Of a stretch of 34,337 nucleotides of DNA, positions 23,168 to 32,202 are shown piece by piece (positions within the stretch are counted from its first letter, which is position 1; every line of letters starts with the position of its first letter). Below the pieces are notes generated by a model, which was not told where the DNA came from, searched no databases, and worked only from the letters and a program-made list of their open reading frames with translations. This stretch comes from Candidatus Omnitrophota bacterium. Lineage in GTDB: Bacteria > Omnitrophota > Gorgyraeia > Gygaellales > Profunditerraquicolaceae. The translations under genes were made by a program, and so were the position numbers. Where the stretch lies: contig JALOBQ010000003.1 in the NCBI GenBank assembly GCA_023228185.1, positions 1 through 34,337 of the forward strand, given 5' to 3'.

Positions 23168-24454
23168 TTATTTCTGGGCGAGCTTAACGATCAGCGGCAT
23201 AATCTCCTGGCTTTTAATTTTGCCCAAGGAACCTAAAGCGGCAGTTTTCTCGGAAAAACTCATCGTGCCATCAGGTTTAAGGCTTTGGCCGCAAATCAAC
23301 AAAGGCACGCAATTAGCAATATGCGCTTTTTGCTGACAGGATGTGGAATGATCAGCCGTTAAAGCAAAAATCGTATTTTTCATATCTAATTTTGCCACAA
23401 GAGCGGGAAAAAAATATTTATCAATCGCTTCAATAATTTGTTTCTTTTTTTTGCAATCACCGTCATGGCCGGGCTCATCCGGGCTTTTAATATGCACGTA
23501 GATACCGTCATGTTTTTGCAAAGCGTCCAAGGCGATTTTCGCCCAAACAGGATAATCCACGTCTAAATGGCCGGTAGAACGCGGCACATCCACGATATCC
23601 ATGCCCGTTAATAAAGCAATACCCCGGTCAACCGGCATTTCCACAAAACAACCGAAGTTAAGATTATAAAGCGAAGAAAACTTAACAAAATCAGGCAAGT
23701 GGTCTCCGGCATCCCTAAAAAGCAGTAAATTCGCCGGTAATTTCCCCGCGGCTTGGCGCTTCTTATTAATCGGTGAATCTTTTAAAACCTGCCGCGCTTT
23801 TAGAGCAAACTCATTTACTAAACTGGCAGTCTCTACAGCTTCGGCGGAACTTTCATAACCGGATTGAACCGACGCATCTAACAGTTGATCGGAAAACTCC
23901 GGCTTAGGCACGCTAAATAAACCTTTTCTTTCATATGCCGGGTCAGTGTTAGTGATATAACCAGACAAACCGGAACGGATACCGCGAATTACCAAAACCC
24001 CGCGATAACCTACAGTCGCCTTGAATTCAAAAAGAGCATTAGATAAAGTTATTTTGGAATTTATCTCATTAGAAAGTGCTTGCGCTTCTTCGTTGGATAG
24101 CGACCTGCCTGCCCTGCGGTCAACTATTTTCAGGCCATCGTTATCCAGCGTGGCGAAATTAACCCTTAAAGCAAGGTTGCCTTTTTCAAAATTCAGGCCG
24201 GCGGCAAATGATTCCAAAGGCCCCCTGCCGCAATAATATTTCTCTGGATCATAGCCTAAAAGAGCAAATACCGCCACGTCTGATTCCGGGGCGGTATTTT
24301 CTAAATAAGGAATTGCTGTGCCGGTTACGCCGGACTGGGCAAGCTTGTCCATATGCGGCGTGTAAGCTGCTTCAAGGGGGGTTTTATTATTTAATTCTTT
24401 TAAAGGTAGATCGCTTAAGCCATCTAAAACAACATATAATATTTTTTTTGGCAT
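23168..24454 (-). CDS. apgM: Cofactor-independent phosphoglycerate mutase, ApgM type
   Basis: This 428-residue cytoplasmic glycolytic enzyme interconverts 3- and 2-phosphoglycerate. It is the archaeal-type iPGM of the alkaline phosphatase superfamily. Motifs visible are LYVVLDGLSDLP near the start (metal Asp), the TAPESDVAVFALLGYDP region with the phosphorylated Ser, RGPLESFAAG, and the late metal sites HIKSPDEPGHDGD and ALTADHST. The start is the ATG of a TAATG overlap with the nrdJ stop, so translation is coupled; a GTG six bases earlier is less likely. This type of mutase occurs in archaea and scattered bacteria. Confidence 0.95.
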   Translation of the reverse strand: MPKKILYVVLDGLSDLPLKELNNKTPLEAAYTPHMDKLAQSGVTGTAIPYLENTAPESDVAVFALLGYDPEKYYCGRGPLESFAAGLNFEKGNLALRVNFATLDNDGLKIVDRRAGRSLSNEEAQALSNEINSKITLSNALFEFKATVGYRGVLVIRGIRSGLSGYITNTDPAYERKGLFSVPKPEFSDQLLDASVQSGYESSAEAVETASLVNEFALKARQVLKDSPINKKRQAAGKLPANLLLFRDAGDHLPDFVKFSSLYNLNFGCFVEMPVDRGIALLTGMDIVDVPRSTGHLDVDYPVWAKIALDALQKHDGIYVHIKSPDEPGHDGDCKKKKQIIEAIDKYFFPALVAKLDMKNTIFALTADHSTSCQQKAHIANCVPLLICGQSLKPDGTMSFSEKTAALGSLGKIKSQEIMPLIVKLAQK

Positions 24455-26748
24455 TAACACTTAGAATAGCCGCAAGCCTGGCACTTCACGCAGCCTTCTT
24501 CGTGGCGCAAAGCGCCCCCGCAATCAGGGCAAACACCGACAATGTTAACTTGTTCGTTAGCATCCAGGACAGTCAAACTGTCATCATGGGAATGCTTCAT
24601 CGGCAAATCAACGGTTTGGGCAACCGGTTTTTCTACCTGAACATTTACCAGCCTGCGCTCAATTACGCGGGCAATGGCATCAGCGCAAGAAAATATCCTC
24701 TGGCCCTTTTCCCAGGAAGGAGACGGACAACGGATATTACGCAATTGCGCGATAATAGATTTTACTTCAACGCCGGCGCGAAACGCCAAAGAAACTAAAC
24801 GGCCGGTTGCCTCAAGCTGGCTGGCGGCGCAACCGCCGGCCTTACCCATCTGGGTAAACAACTCAAAAGGCATTCCGTCTTCATCGACGTTAATCGTCAC
24901 ATAGAGATTACCGCAACCCGTGGAAACTTTTGTAGTCGTGCCGATAATTACTTCCGGACGCGGGCGGGGAGCAATTTCTCTTTTTGATTCATAGACGGTT
25001 TGCGGCTGCTCTTTTTCTTTAGGCTTACCGACATTAAGCACCTGTTCCTCGCGGCTGTTATCGCGGTAAATAGTTATACCTTTGCAATCCAGCTCAAAAG
25101 CAAGCAAATAAGACTTACGCACATCATCAATAGTAGCATCATGAGAGAAATTAACGGTCTTTGATGTCGCGTTATGCACGTATTTCTGGAATGCCGCCTG
25201 CATACGCACGTGCCATTCCGGAGCAATATCATGCGCGGTAACAAACACGCGGCGCACATCCTCAGGGATCTCGCTAATATCTTTTAGCGAGGAATGTTCG
25301 GCAATTTTCTCCATCAGCTGGCGGCTATAAAAACCCCGTTCTTTGGCAACCTGCTCAAATAACGGTTCAACCTCTATCAACTTATCATTATCCATAACAT
25401 TGCGGTAATAAGAAATCGCGAATAGCGGCTCAACGCCGGAAGAACACGGCCCGGCGATGATACTGATCGTGCCGGTAGGTGCGATCGTAGTGAGCGTGGC
25501 ATTACGCATCCTGGTGGAAGCGTCTTTCTTGTCGTAGATACTTCCCTTAAATGCCGGAAATACGCCTTTATCTTTGCCTAATTCCAGGGATTTTTTATCC
25601 GCTTCTTTTAAAATAAATGACATTACTTTTTCCGCTAAAGCTACCGCTTCTTCGCTATTATAAGGAATATTCAAACGCAACAACAGGCTCGCCCAACCCA
25701 TCACCCCTAAACCTATTTTACGCGTAGCTTTCGTGGCTTTCTCGATCTCCGGCAGAGGAAACTTGTTCACATCAATCAAGTTATCCAAGAAATGCACTGC
25801 CAGCCGGGTAACTGTTTTCAATTTATCCCAGTCAATTTCGACGCGGCCGGAAGTTTTTTTGATCATCTGGTCTAAATTTATCGAACCCAGGTCGCAGCTT
25901 TCATAAGGCAATAACGGCTGTTCGCCGCAAGGATTAGTGCTTTCGATCAAACCTAATTGAGGAGTAGGATTATGCTGATTGATCTTATCAATAAAAATAA
26001 TACCAGGTTCTCCGTTTTTATGCGCTTGCTTGACGATCAACTCGAATACTTCTCTACTGCTGATCTTTTGCACGGGTTTATGCGTATGCGGGTCGATCAA
26101 ATCATAAGCTTCGCCTTTGCTTAAAGCTTGCATAAACTCGTTGGTGATTGCCACGGAAATATTAAAATTGGTGATGTGGTTATTATTTTCTTTACAGGTA
26201 ATAAACTCCATAATATCCGGATGGTCAACGCGCAAAATACCCATATTCGCGCCGCGGCGCGTGCCGCCTTGCTTGACTGCTTCGGTTGCCGCGTCATAAA
26301 CACGCATAAAAGAAATCGGGCCGCTTGCTACGCCGCCGGTAGTTTTGACTACCGCGTTCTTTGGCCTGAGACGGGAAAAATTGAATCCTGTTCCGCCGCC
26401 GGATTTATGAATCAAGCTTGTCACTTTTAAAGTCTCAAAAATTGATTCCATGGAATCATTAATCGGCAGGGTAAAACATGCGGAAAGCTGGCCTAATTCT
26501 TTACCGGCATTCATCAAGCATGGTGAATTCGGTAAAAATTCAAGATTAGCCATAATCTTAAAAAAATCATCCTGCAATTGTTTGACTTCTGCTTCGCTTT
26601 TGTTATAGATGCTGTCGGCCGAAGCAATCGCTTTAGCCACGCGCGTAAACATTTGCTCCGGAGTTTCAATAGTCTTGCCCTGTTCGTCTTTCCTGAGATA
26701 CCGGCGTTCTAAAACTTTCACCGCGTTGGGAGATAACTTTAATTCCAT
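24454..26748 (-). CDS. nrdJ: B12-dependent (class II) ribonucleotide reductase
   Basis: NrdJ makes deoxynucleotides using adenosylcobalamin and does not need or avoid oxygen. The 764-residue protein has SPCLMNAGKELGQLSACF in the N-terminal part (substrate-site Cys), NPCGEQPLLPYESCDLGSINL with the thiyl-radical Cys, and the PTGTISIIAGPCSSGVEP segment. The C-terminal part has a TSCPD-type domain (GCGNLYVTINVDEDG) and ends with a Cys-rich tail (CPDCGG ... CQACGYSKC) that regenerates the active site. No intein or truncation is seen. It has a strong promoter and AGAGGTGA ribosome site and leads a six-gene cluster. No cobalamin riboswitch is apparent in the short leader. Confidence 0.97.
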   Translation of the reverse strand: MELKLSPNAVKVLERRYLRKDEQGKTIETPEQMFTRVAKAIASADSIYNKSEAEVKQLQDDFFKIMANLEFLPNSPCLMNAGKELGQLSACFTLPINDSMESIFETLKVTSLIHKSGGGTGFNFSRLRPKNAVVKTTGGVASGPISFMRVYDAATEAVKQGGTRRGANMGILRVDHPDIMEFITCKENNNHITNFNISVAITNEFMQALSKGEAYDLIDPHTHKPVQKISSREVFELIVKQAHKNGEPGIIFIDKINQHNPTPQLGLIESTNPCGEQPLLPYESCDLGSINLDQMIKKTSGRVEIDWDKLKTVTRLAVHFLDNLIDVNKFPLPEIEKATKATRKIGLGVMGWASLLLRLNIPYNSEEAVALAEKVMSFILKEADKKSLELGKDKGVFPAFKGSIYDKKDASTRMRNATLTTIAPTGTISIIAGPCSSGVEPLFAISYYRNVMDNDKLIEVEPLFEQVAKERGFYSRQLMEKIAEHSSLKDISEIPEDVRRVFVTAHDIAPEWHVRMQAAFQKYVHNATSKTVNFSHDATIDDVRKSYLLAFELDCKGITIYRDNSREEQVLNVGKPKEKEQPQTVYESKREIAPRPRPEVIIGTTTKVSTGCGNLYVTINVDEDGMPFELFTQMGKAGGCAASQLEATGRLVSLAFRAGVEVKSIIAQLRNIRCPSPSWEKGQRIFSCADAIARVIERRLVNVQVEKPVAQTVDLPMKHSHDDSLTVLDANEQVNIVGVCPDCGGALRHEEGCVKCQACGYSKC

Positions 26749-26805
26749 TCGTTCACCTCTAAAAAAAAGTTGTGGAAGGATTAATACTTTAAATAACTAA
26801 AGCCA

Positions 26806-26834
26806 AGTATAACAAACCCGTTATTGCTTGTCAA
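26806..26834 (-). promoter_or_regulatory. Strong sigma70-type promoter of nrdJ
   Basis: A perfect TTGACA (26834-26829) and TATACT (26811-26806), five of six to consensus, are separated by exactly 17 bases. Transcription would start near 26799 and give a leader of about 50 bases before the nrdJ ATG. Confidence 0.8.
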
Positions 26835-26843
26835 CAAAAAAAA

Positions 26844-26874
26844 TTACAAGATATAGTGTAAATTTATCTTGTAA
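26844..26874. promoter_or_regulatory. Inverted repeat upstream of nrdJ, possible NrdR site
   Basis: TTACAAGATA (26844-26853) and TATCTTGTAA (26865-26874) form a perfect 10-bp inverted repeat just upstream of the nrdJ -35 box. The minus-strand ACACTATATCTTGTAA (26859-26844) matches about 13 of 16 positions of the NrdR box consensus. NrdR boxes usually occur as two copies overlapping the promoter; only one fits here. Regulatory role is likely, the identity of the protein is not certain. Confidence 0.45.
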
Positions 26875-26899
26875 TATACAACAAGTAGTATCAAGGAGG

Positions 26900-27922
26900 T
26901 TAAGGCGTTTTTAGGCTGCAACAAGACTCCCTGATCACTAATTCAGCCGGTAGTAAGATTTTTTTCGCGGCGCTGTTCTTGCTACCCATCAGGCGATTAA
27001 GTTCTTTAACACTTTCTTCAGCCATTTTAATCAATGGCTGGCGCACCGTGGATAACGCTACCGGCCCGTAAAGCCCGGAAGGGTTATCGTCAAAACCGAT
27101 AATCGAAAGATCGCGGGGAATATTCTTTCCCATTTCGCGGGCAACCGCCATAACTTCCAAAGCCATGGAGTCAGATGCCACAAAAACCGCTGTTACCGGT
27201 TGGAGCATTTTAATTAATTTTTCCGCGGCACCCCTTGCCTGGCCGCGGGAATAATCAGTGTAAAGAATATACTCTTCATTAACCTTAATATTGTTTTTTT
27301 CTAACGCTCTCTTATAACCTTCCAGGCGTTTTGCCGCCGCCTGCGTTGTAACATCGCCGGTAATATGAGCGATGCGTTTATGCCCCAGGCCGATTAAATA
27401 ATCCACGGCGCTTTCAGCGCCTCCGGCATTATCCACGGCAATACAGGAAACATCCAGGTCATCAAGATAATAATTAATCACCACGCAAGGTATGCCTTTG
27501 CCTAAAGCATCCACCAATTGCGGACGGTTACCGATAATATCCGAAAAAATTATCCCGCCCACGCCCCTAAGATTAAGCGGGGTGCGTTGATCCGTTAAAT
27601 GCAAAAGCAGGTCAAGTTTTAAGGCTTCACAAAGCGTGCCTACGCCGCGGATAACCTCTAAACCGTAGAAAGAATAAAAAACACCCTCGTAGCGCGGGAT
27701 AACCAAAGCGACCACGTTAGTTTTGCCCGTAGCCAGGCGTTGAGCAAATATTGAAGGCTGAAAATTAAGCTCTTTGACTACGCGCATTACTTTCGAGCGG
27801 TTTTTCTCTTTGACCGTGCCCACTTTATTGATCACGCGCGAAACTGTGGTAATTGATACACCACTTTCGCGGGCAACATCTTCAATGGATATAGTTTTGG
27901 AGGGGATTTTGGTACGCGTCAT
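26900..27922 (-). CDS. LacI-family transcriptional regulator
   Basis: This 340-residue repressor has an N-terminal helix-turn-helix plus hinge helix (ISIEDVARESGVSITTVSRVIN, about 12-33, then LNFQPSIFAQRLATGKT), followed by a periplasmic-binding-protein-like sensor domain (VALVIPRYEGVFYSFYG, ITGDVTTQAAAKRLEGY, GFDDNPSGLYGPVALSTVRQP). Such proteins sense sugars or related small molecules and dimerise. It is 14 bases behind the coiled-coil gene. The ATG at 27922 has only a weak ribosome site. Its target could be the carbohydrate genes at the right end of the window, but no operator was identified. Confidence 0.94.
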   Translation of the reverse strand: MTRTKIPSKTISIEDVARESGVSITTVSRVINKVGTVKEKNRSKVMRVVKELNFQPSIFAQRLATGKTNVVALVIPRYEGVFYSFYGLEVIRGVGTLCEALKLDLLLHLTDQRTPLNLRGVGGIIFSDIIGNRPQLVDALGKGIPCVVINYYLDDLDVSCIAVDNAGGAESAVDYLIGLGHKRIAHITGDVTTQAAAKRLEGYKRALEKNNIKVNEEYILYTDYSRGQARGAAEKLIKMLQPVTAVFVASDSMALEVMAVAREMGKNIPRDLSIIGFDDNPSGLYGPVALSTVRQPLIKMAEESVKELNRLMGSKNSAAKKILLPAELVIRESCCSLKTP

Positions 27923-27936
27923 GAATATTTAGAAAC

Positions 27937-29097
27937 CTATTTAACAGTATCGTTAATTTTAAAGGGTTTAATTTCTTTTCTAATATCGCAGGCGGAAATA
28001 TCGTTCCTTGCCTGAATCACCGCAATTGACCCGATGGATTGCCCGTCGCGATAAACATTAAAACTATCGCCTGTCCTTAAACCAATGTTAATGCCGGCGT
28101 CAATAACCACGAATCTGCTTTCTTTGTTTACCGCCAGGATTTTGCCTAAATACGCGCTATCGCCGGTTTTGGCTTTCTTATTGGTTGTCGTAGCCGAACG
28201 CACGACAATCGCCGGAAGCTCTACGGATTCTCTCTCTTTGCTGTTCAAAGCCGCGGGTTTGCCGGGCCGTGTTGATTCTACCTGGCTCTTAAGCGAATCA
28301 ATCTGCGAAACCCTGTCTGAGAGCATGGTTTCCATTTCCGTTAATTTTCTATCCAGAGAATTTTTATTATCCTGAAGTTCCTGCACCCTGCGATCAAGAA
28401 TAGATTTACGGTTATTCAAGCTTCTTAACTGCCGGCTGAGAATATTATTCTCGCTCTTATAGGCTTTGAAATTTTCCTGGATTTTTGTTTTATCATTGCG
28501 TTCGCGCACTACTTCCTGAGCCATACTATCCAGAAGTTTCTGATTATAATCCAACTGGCGCAATAAATCCTGCTTTTCATTAGTCAAACTGGTAATATCT
28601 AATTTCAGGACGCTTCTTTCCCTCTGCAAAGCTTCATTATTGATTTTCAGCGTCTTTAGATTATCACGCGCTTCGCTTAACTGCATTTCCAGTTCGGTTT
28701 TTGCCCTGAGAATTTGCGCCCAATAAGGATCGCTGTTAGGAACGATTTCTTGCGCAGGAGCAAAAACAACTTCTTGTTTTTGAGTGTTTTTAGCATTAAG
28801 TTTTTCCGCTAACTCTTCACGCACTTTTTCTACGGCGTCAAACCGCTTTTGAATATCATTACGCTCATCAGTCAGTTTGCTTAATTCACTCTGCAACGAG
28901 CTAATCCTGTTCTGATTAGACTTTAATTCATCCTCAAGTTTAGCGGCCTTGCTGTTTAAAGATATATTCTCAGCTCTTAAAACTTCCATTTCCCTTAGGA
29001 TATTCTCCTTGGCGCTTTGCGCTTGCGCAAAAAGAAAAAGGCAAAATAAAACCAAACCTACTAAACCGATAATAATAAATTTTTGTTTTTGATCCAT
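27937..29097 (-). CDS. Membrane-anchored coiled-coil protein with C-terminal FlgT-like domain
   Basis: I do not recognise a named family for the whole protein. The first 27 residues hold one hydrophobic segment (IIIGLVGLVLFCLFLFAQA) that is a signal peptide or anchor. Residues about 30-275 are a long heptad-patterned coiled coil rich in Leu, Asn, Lys and Glu. After a flexible linker, the last 70 or so residues (GKILAVNKESRFVVIDAGINIGLRTGDSF) form a small beta domain like the C-terminal domain of FlgT-type proteins. A GGGGGG ribosome site fixes the ATG at 29097. It lies between ROK and LacI regulators, though its own role is probably structural in the envelope. Confidence 0.75.
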   Translation of the reverse strand: MDQKQKFIIIGLVGLVLFCLFLFAQAQSAKENILREMEVLRAENISLNSKAAKLEDELKSNQNRISSLQSELSKLTDERNDIQKRFDAVEKVREELAEKLNAKNTQKQEVVFAPAQEIVPNSDPYWAQILRAKTELEMQLSEARDNLKTLKINNEALQRERSVLKLDITSLTNEKQDLLRQLDYNQKLLDSMAQEVVRERNDKTKIQENFKAYKSENNILSRQLRSLNNRKSILDRRVQELQDNKNSLDRKLTEMETMLSDRVSQIDSLKSQVESTRPGKPAALNSKERESVELPAIVVRSATTTNKKAKTGDSAYLGKILAVNKESRFVVIDAGINIGLRTGDSFNVYRDGQSIGSIAVIQARNDISACDIRKEIKPFKINDTVK

Positions 29098-29147
29098 AAT
29101 CCCCCCTGTTATGGCCTTGCTTAAATAAAGCCAAAAACCATCTTAGC

Positions 29148-30380
29148 TTATATTTGGGCGAATACCCGTTCAAGCACCAGGCTAGCCGACCCAATCGCTA
29201 CAGCATTTTCCCGTAACTGAGAATAACAAATTTTTAAGTCGCGGGTAACTTCTCTGAAAGACCAATCTGAAACTGTTTCTCTAACCTTATTGATAAATTC
29301 TTCTCCGGCATCCTCAAAGCCTCCGCCGATTACCACCACCTGAGGATTAAGCAAATTGACTAAAGAAGCGATCTTAATACCTAACTTCCTGCCGGCGGTA
29401 TTTAACACGTCTAACGCGGTTTGATTCTTTGAGCGCGCGGCGAGAAACACGCTTCTTAAATCCAGATGGTCGATGGTATCTAAAGTAATCTTCTGGAACT
29501 CTTCAGCTTTTTCTTTATCAGCAAGTAGACGCTGGCGCAGGTCATCGACAATACCCAGATCGATTTCCCAGCGCTTAAGAAAACACGGATTACCTTCGGA
29601 ACAACTAAAAAGATCCTGTTCCTTAAAATTATAAATAGATAATTCCCCGGCATAACCGGAAGAACCGCGGTATATTTCTCCGTTAAGCATAATCCCGCAA
29701 CCGACTCCGGAAAACATATAAAGCACGTTTTTATAACCCTGCTCAAGGTTCAGCCAATGTTCGCCGAAACAAGCGCTGGTAGCGTCATTTTCAATCAACG
29801 TCGGCAAATTGAATTCTTTTTCCATTATGCTTTTAAGCGGCAGGTCTACGGAAGCGTAAGTATAATAATGATCCATTTTCTGCGGCCAGTGAATGGTAAA
29901 ATCTTTTTTATTGATCAAGCCGGCAACGCCGACGCCAATACCCTTGATTTGCTCGGCCTGGGATTTTGACCTTCTTAAAATTTCACGCACTATCTCAAGC
30001 AAGCATTCAGAGATTTCTTTTACCGAAACTTGCGGGCGCTTCACTTGAGTTTTGGTGATGATATTGCCTTTTAAATCAACTAAAAGGCCGACCATATTCG
30101 TCAAGTTTAAGCCTACGCCAATAGCGTAACCGGCGCGCGGGTTGAGGTCCAAAAGCACTGGCCTGCGGCCGCCTTCGGAAACATCCAACTCTTTTTCATA
30201 AACTAAATCACGTTTGATAAAATCATCAACATAATTAGAAATCGTAACCGCGTTGGTGCCCATTGCCAGTGAAATATCCGGCCGGCTAATTGGGCCGCGT
30301 TTTCTCAAGATATCTATAATTTCTATATTACGCTTTTCTTTTTCGGTGAAATTCTCTTTTTGGAGGTTTAAGGAATGCAT
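29148..30380 (-). CDS. ROK-family transcriptional repressor (NagC/XylR type)
   Basis: This 410-residue protein has an N-terminal winged helix (IIDILRKRGPISRPDISLAMG) and a ROK sugar-kinase-like domain with GIGVGVAGLI and the ENDATSACFGEHW segment. Kinase features are eroded: the ATP-phosphate motif DxGGT reads GVGLNLTN, and the zinc site has lost its His (GELSI for GE-GH) and one Cys. It is therefore expected to be a sugar-sensing repressor rather than a kinase. The frame is open to a TTG at 30407, but the ATG at 30380 has AGAAAGG upstream. A good promoter lies just before it. Confidence 0.9.
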   Translation of the reverse strand: MHSLNLQKENFTEKEKRNIEIIDILRKRGPISRPDISLAMGTNAVTISNYVDDFIKRDLVYEKELDVSEGGRRPVLLDLNPRAGYAIGVGLNLTNMVGLLVDLKGNIITKTQVKRPQVSVKEISECLLEIVREILRRSKSQAEQIKGIGVGVAGLINKKDFTIHWPQKMDHYYTYASVDLPLKSIMEKEFNLPTLIENDATSACFGEHWLNLEQGYKNVLYMFSGVGCGIMLNGEIYRGSSGYAGELSIYNFKEQDLFSCSEGNPCFLKRWEIDLGIVDDLRQRLLADKEKAEEFQKITLDTIDHLDLRSVFLAARSKNQTALDVLNTAGRKLGIKIASLVNLLNPQVVVIGGGFEDAGEEFINKVRETVSDWSFREVTRDLKICYSQLRENAVAIGSASLVLERVFAQI

Positions 30381-30430
30381 GCGGCGGTTAGCCTTTCTAA
30401 AAAACAAAAAAGTTAAAAAACTTCAATTTA

Positions 30431-30459
30431 TTTATACTACCAAAAAAAGCATAAGTCAA
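30431..30459 (-). promoter_or_regulatory. Sigma70-type promoter of the ROK gene
   Basis: TTGACT (30459-30454) and TATAAA (30436-30431) are separated by exactly 17 bases, about 50 bases before the ROK ATG. It follows the end of the TPR gene, so a new transcript begins here. Confidence 0.75.
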
Positions 30460-30503
30460 GTATTTTTAAGAATTAAGGGAAATTTTGACAAATGAATAAT
30501 TCT

Positions 30504-32114
30504 CTAATTCACATCCAAAATATCAAACGAACGGCCGATAATTCCCGTAGGAGAAACAACTACCAGGTTTACTTCTTTTGTGCCTGAGTCAGTATAAGAC
30601 GCCTGAAAGCTTCCTTCGTTTGCTGTCGGCTGGGCAGAACCTGTATTACCTGACCAAAGATATTGCAGTTCTACTTGCAGGCATCCACTCTGCGGCAGAT
30701 AGCTGTCTGACGACAGGGTAACTTTCTTGCCTTTGCTTAAGATATAGTCCGAAGAGCTCAACTCTACTTTAGAGATGCCTAAAGAACCATTATCCTGTTT
30801 ACCAAAACACAGGTCCAGTGATGTTTTCAGGTTATAATCCAAAGGTTTACTTTCATCGATTTCCTTAAGCCTTAGTTTGGCAAGATTAACGGTTTCGGGG
30901 AATTTATCTCCTGCTTTGTTTAAAAGTAAGCTATAGGTTTCTTTTGCTTTTAAATTGTCACCCTGCCATTGTAAAAGCAGGCCCTCCTGGTAAAAAGCGG
31001 AAATGAAATACGAACTCAATATGTCAGAAGAAATCAATTGATCAAAATTACTCTTTGCCGCGGCGGCATCGCCTGTAACATACATATTGATTAAGCCAAG
31101 TTTATAAATAACCTCCTGATTGCGGCTAAATTTCGGAAACTGCTGGGCTAATTGCGAATAAAAAACACCGGCAGCTCTATATTCCTTGGCTTTTTCTAAA
31201 TTAAAGCCGCGCAAGTAGATTAATTCCTGGTTAAAAGCGTCCTTGACGCCAAGCTGCTCGGCAGCTTGAAAAACTTTTTCCGCGTAAAGCAGGTCATTTA
31301 CGCCGCCTGCTTTATAAGCGAAAGATGAAGCTATTTCCAATAATTCTTTAACCAGATTTTCTTTATCCAAAGATTGCGTGATCCTGGCGATATAAATATC
31401 ATAAATATTTTCCGCTAAACTTAAATTTCCGTCTTGATAAAATGATCGGGCGGTATTTTTTAGATCGGCGTCTTTGGATTCCGGAGTAACGATTTTATCA
31501 ACATAAATTTTATAAGCAACCTTAGCGTTTATTTTTTCGCCATCAGCCGTTAATTGATCGGCGATTTGCCTGATTGTTTGTGTGTCTTTAACTGCCGAAC
31601 CGCAATCTTTCAAAGCTTTGGACAATTCCTCCAGGGACGTCTCGCTGAAAGCATCCTGTTGATTATGATGAAACTGCCATAAAAGCAACAAACCTTTCAA
31701 CTGAATTGCTTCGCCGCAGGCTGAACCTGTTACCGCGTTCTTAGCTGACTCTGTAATCTGGTCCCGATAGGTATTGCCCTGGGCAAAATACTCGTCCCAG
31801 GATTGTTTTTCTTCCAAATATTTAAGCTGATCAAAACGCGTAAGGGCTTTATAATAATCCAGGCAGACATTCAAATTTCTATCATCATTTTTATAAGTAT
31901 TCAAAAAATCAAAAAATTCATTGTAACGATTGTCTTTATAATAATCTTTCTTTAATGCTTCACAGGCCTGGCAACCCAAAGCAGCGGTATCTCCGGAAAG
32001 CTGCGTTTTTAGAGAAGTCACTTCAGGTGCGGGATTTGGATCCTGCGCCAGAACAGAAGTATAAACTAAAAATGAAATAACAAGCAGCAGGAATAATCTT
32101 AATCTGACTAACAT
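30504..32114 (-). CDS. Exported TPR-like protein with C-terminal Ig/PKD-like domain
   Basis: I do not recognise a named family. The 536-residue protein begins with a clear signal peptide (LRLFLLLVISFLVYTSVLAQ). Residues about 25-430 are helical with TPR-like pairs such as QDGNLSLAENIYDIYIARI and GLLLQWQGDNLKAKETYSLLL. The last 90 or so residues look like an Ig or PKD beta-sandwich (SSSDYILSKGKKVTLSSDSY), with Cys in conserved-looking places. The ATG at 32114 has GGAGGG upstream; an open frame 21 codons longer would run through the palindrome at 32138-32177 and is rejected. It follows the glycosidase gene and is likely a periplasmic or outer-surface partner in carbohydrate handling. Confidence 0.75.
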   Translation of the reverse strand: MLVRLRLFLLLVISFLVYTSVLAQDPNPAPEVTSLKTQLSGDTAALGCQACEALKKDYYKDNRYNEFFDFLNTYKNDDRNLNVCLDYYKALTRFDQLKYLEEKQSWDEYFAQGNTYRDQITESAKNAVTGSACGEAIQLKGLLLLWQFHHNQQDAFSETSLEELSKALKDCGSAVKDTQTIRQIADQLTADGEKINAKVAYKIYVDKIVTPESKDADLKNTARSFYQDGNLSLAENIYDIYIARITQSLDKENLVKELLEIASSFAYKAGGVNDLLYAEKVFQAAEQLGVKDAFNQELIYLRGFNLEKAKEYRAAGVFYSQLAQQFPKFSRNQEVIYKLGLINMYVTGDAAAAKSNFDQLISSDILSSYFISAFYQEGLLLQWQGDNLKAKETYSLLLNKAGDKFPETVNLAKLRLKEIDESKPLDYNLKTSLDLCFGKQDNGSLGISKVELSSSDYILSKGKKVTLSSDSYLPQSGCLQVELQYLWSGNTGSAQPTANEGSFQASYTDSGTKEVNLVVVSPTGIIGRSFDILDVN

Positions 32115-32137
32115 AACTACCCTCCTTTGAATTCTCA

Positions 32138-32188
32138 TTGGACCCTGTTTCCAAGCCGAAGCGGAAACAGGGTCCAAACTGTTTCCAA
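32138..32188 (-). other. UUCG-capped long hairpin with a competing third arm
   Basis: On the minus strand, TTGGACCCTGTTTCC (32177-32163) pairs perfectly with GGAAACAGGGTCCAA (32152-32138). The 10-base middle GCTTCGGCTT adds GC-UUCG-GC, a very stable tetraloop, leaving a two-base bulge. TTGGAAACAG at 32188-32179 can instead pair with CTGTTTCC of the first arm, so two structures exclude each other. There is no T-run after it, so it is not a standard terminator. It lies in the space between the glycosidase and TPR genes. Confidence 0.7.
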
Positions 32189-32202
32189 TATATCTTAAGC
32201 GG

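Noticed and set aside
26749..26805. Cobalamin riboswitch in the nrdJ leader
   Set aside because: The leader is only about 50 bases, far shorter than a B12 riboswitch, and lacks a B12-box-like segment.
32115..32177. 21-codon N-terminal extension of the TPR protein
   Set aside because: It would be translated from the palindrome, while a GGAGGG ribosome site and signal peptide clearly place the start at 32114.
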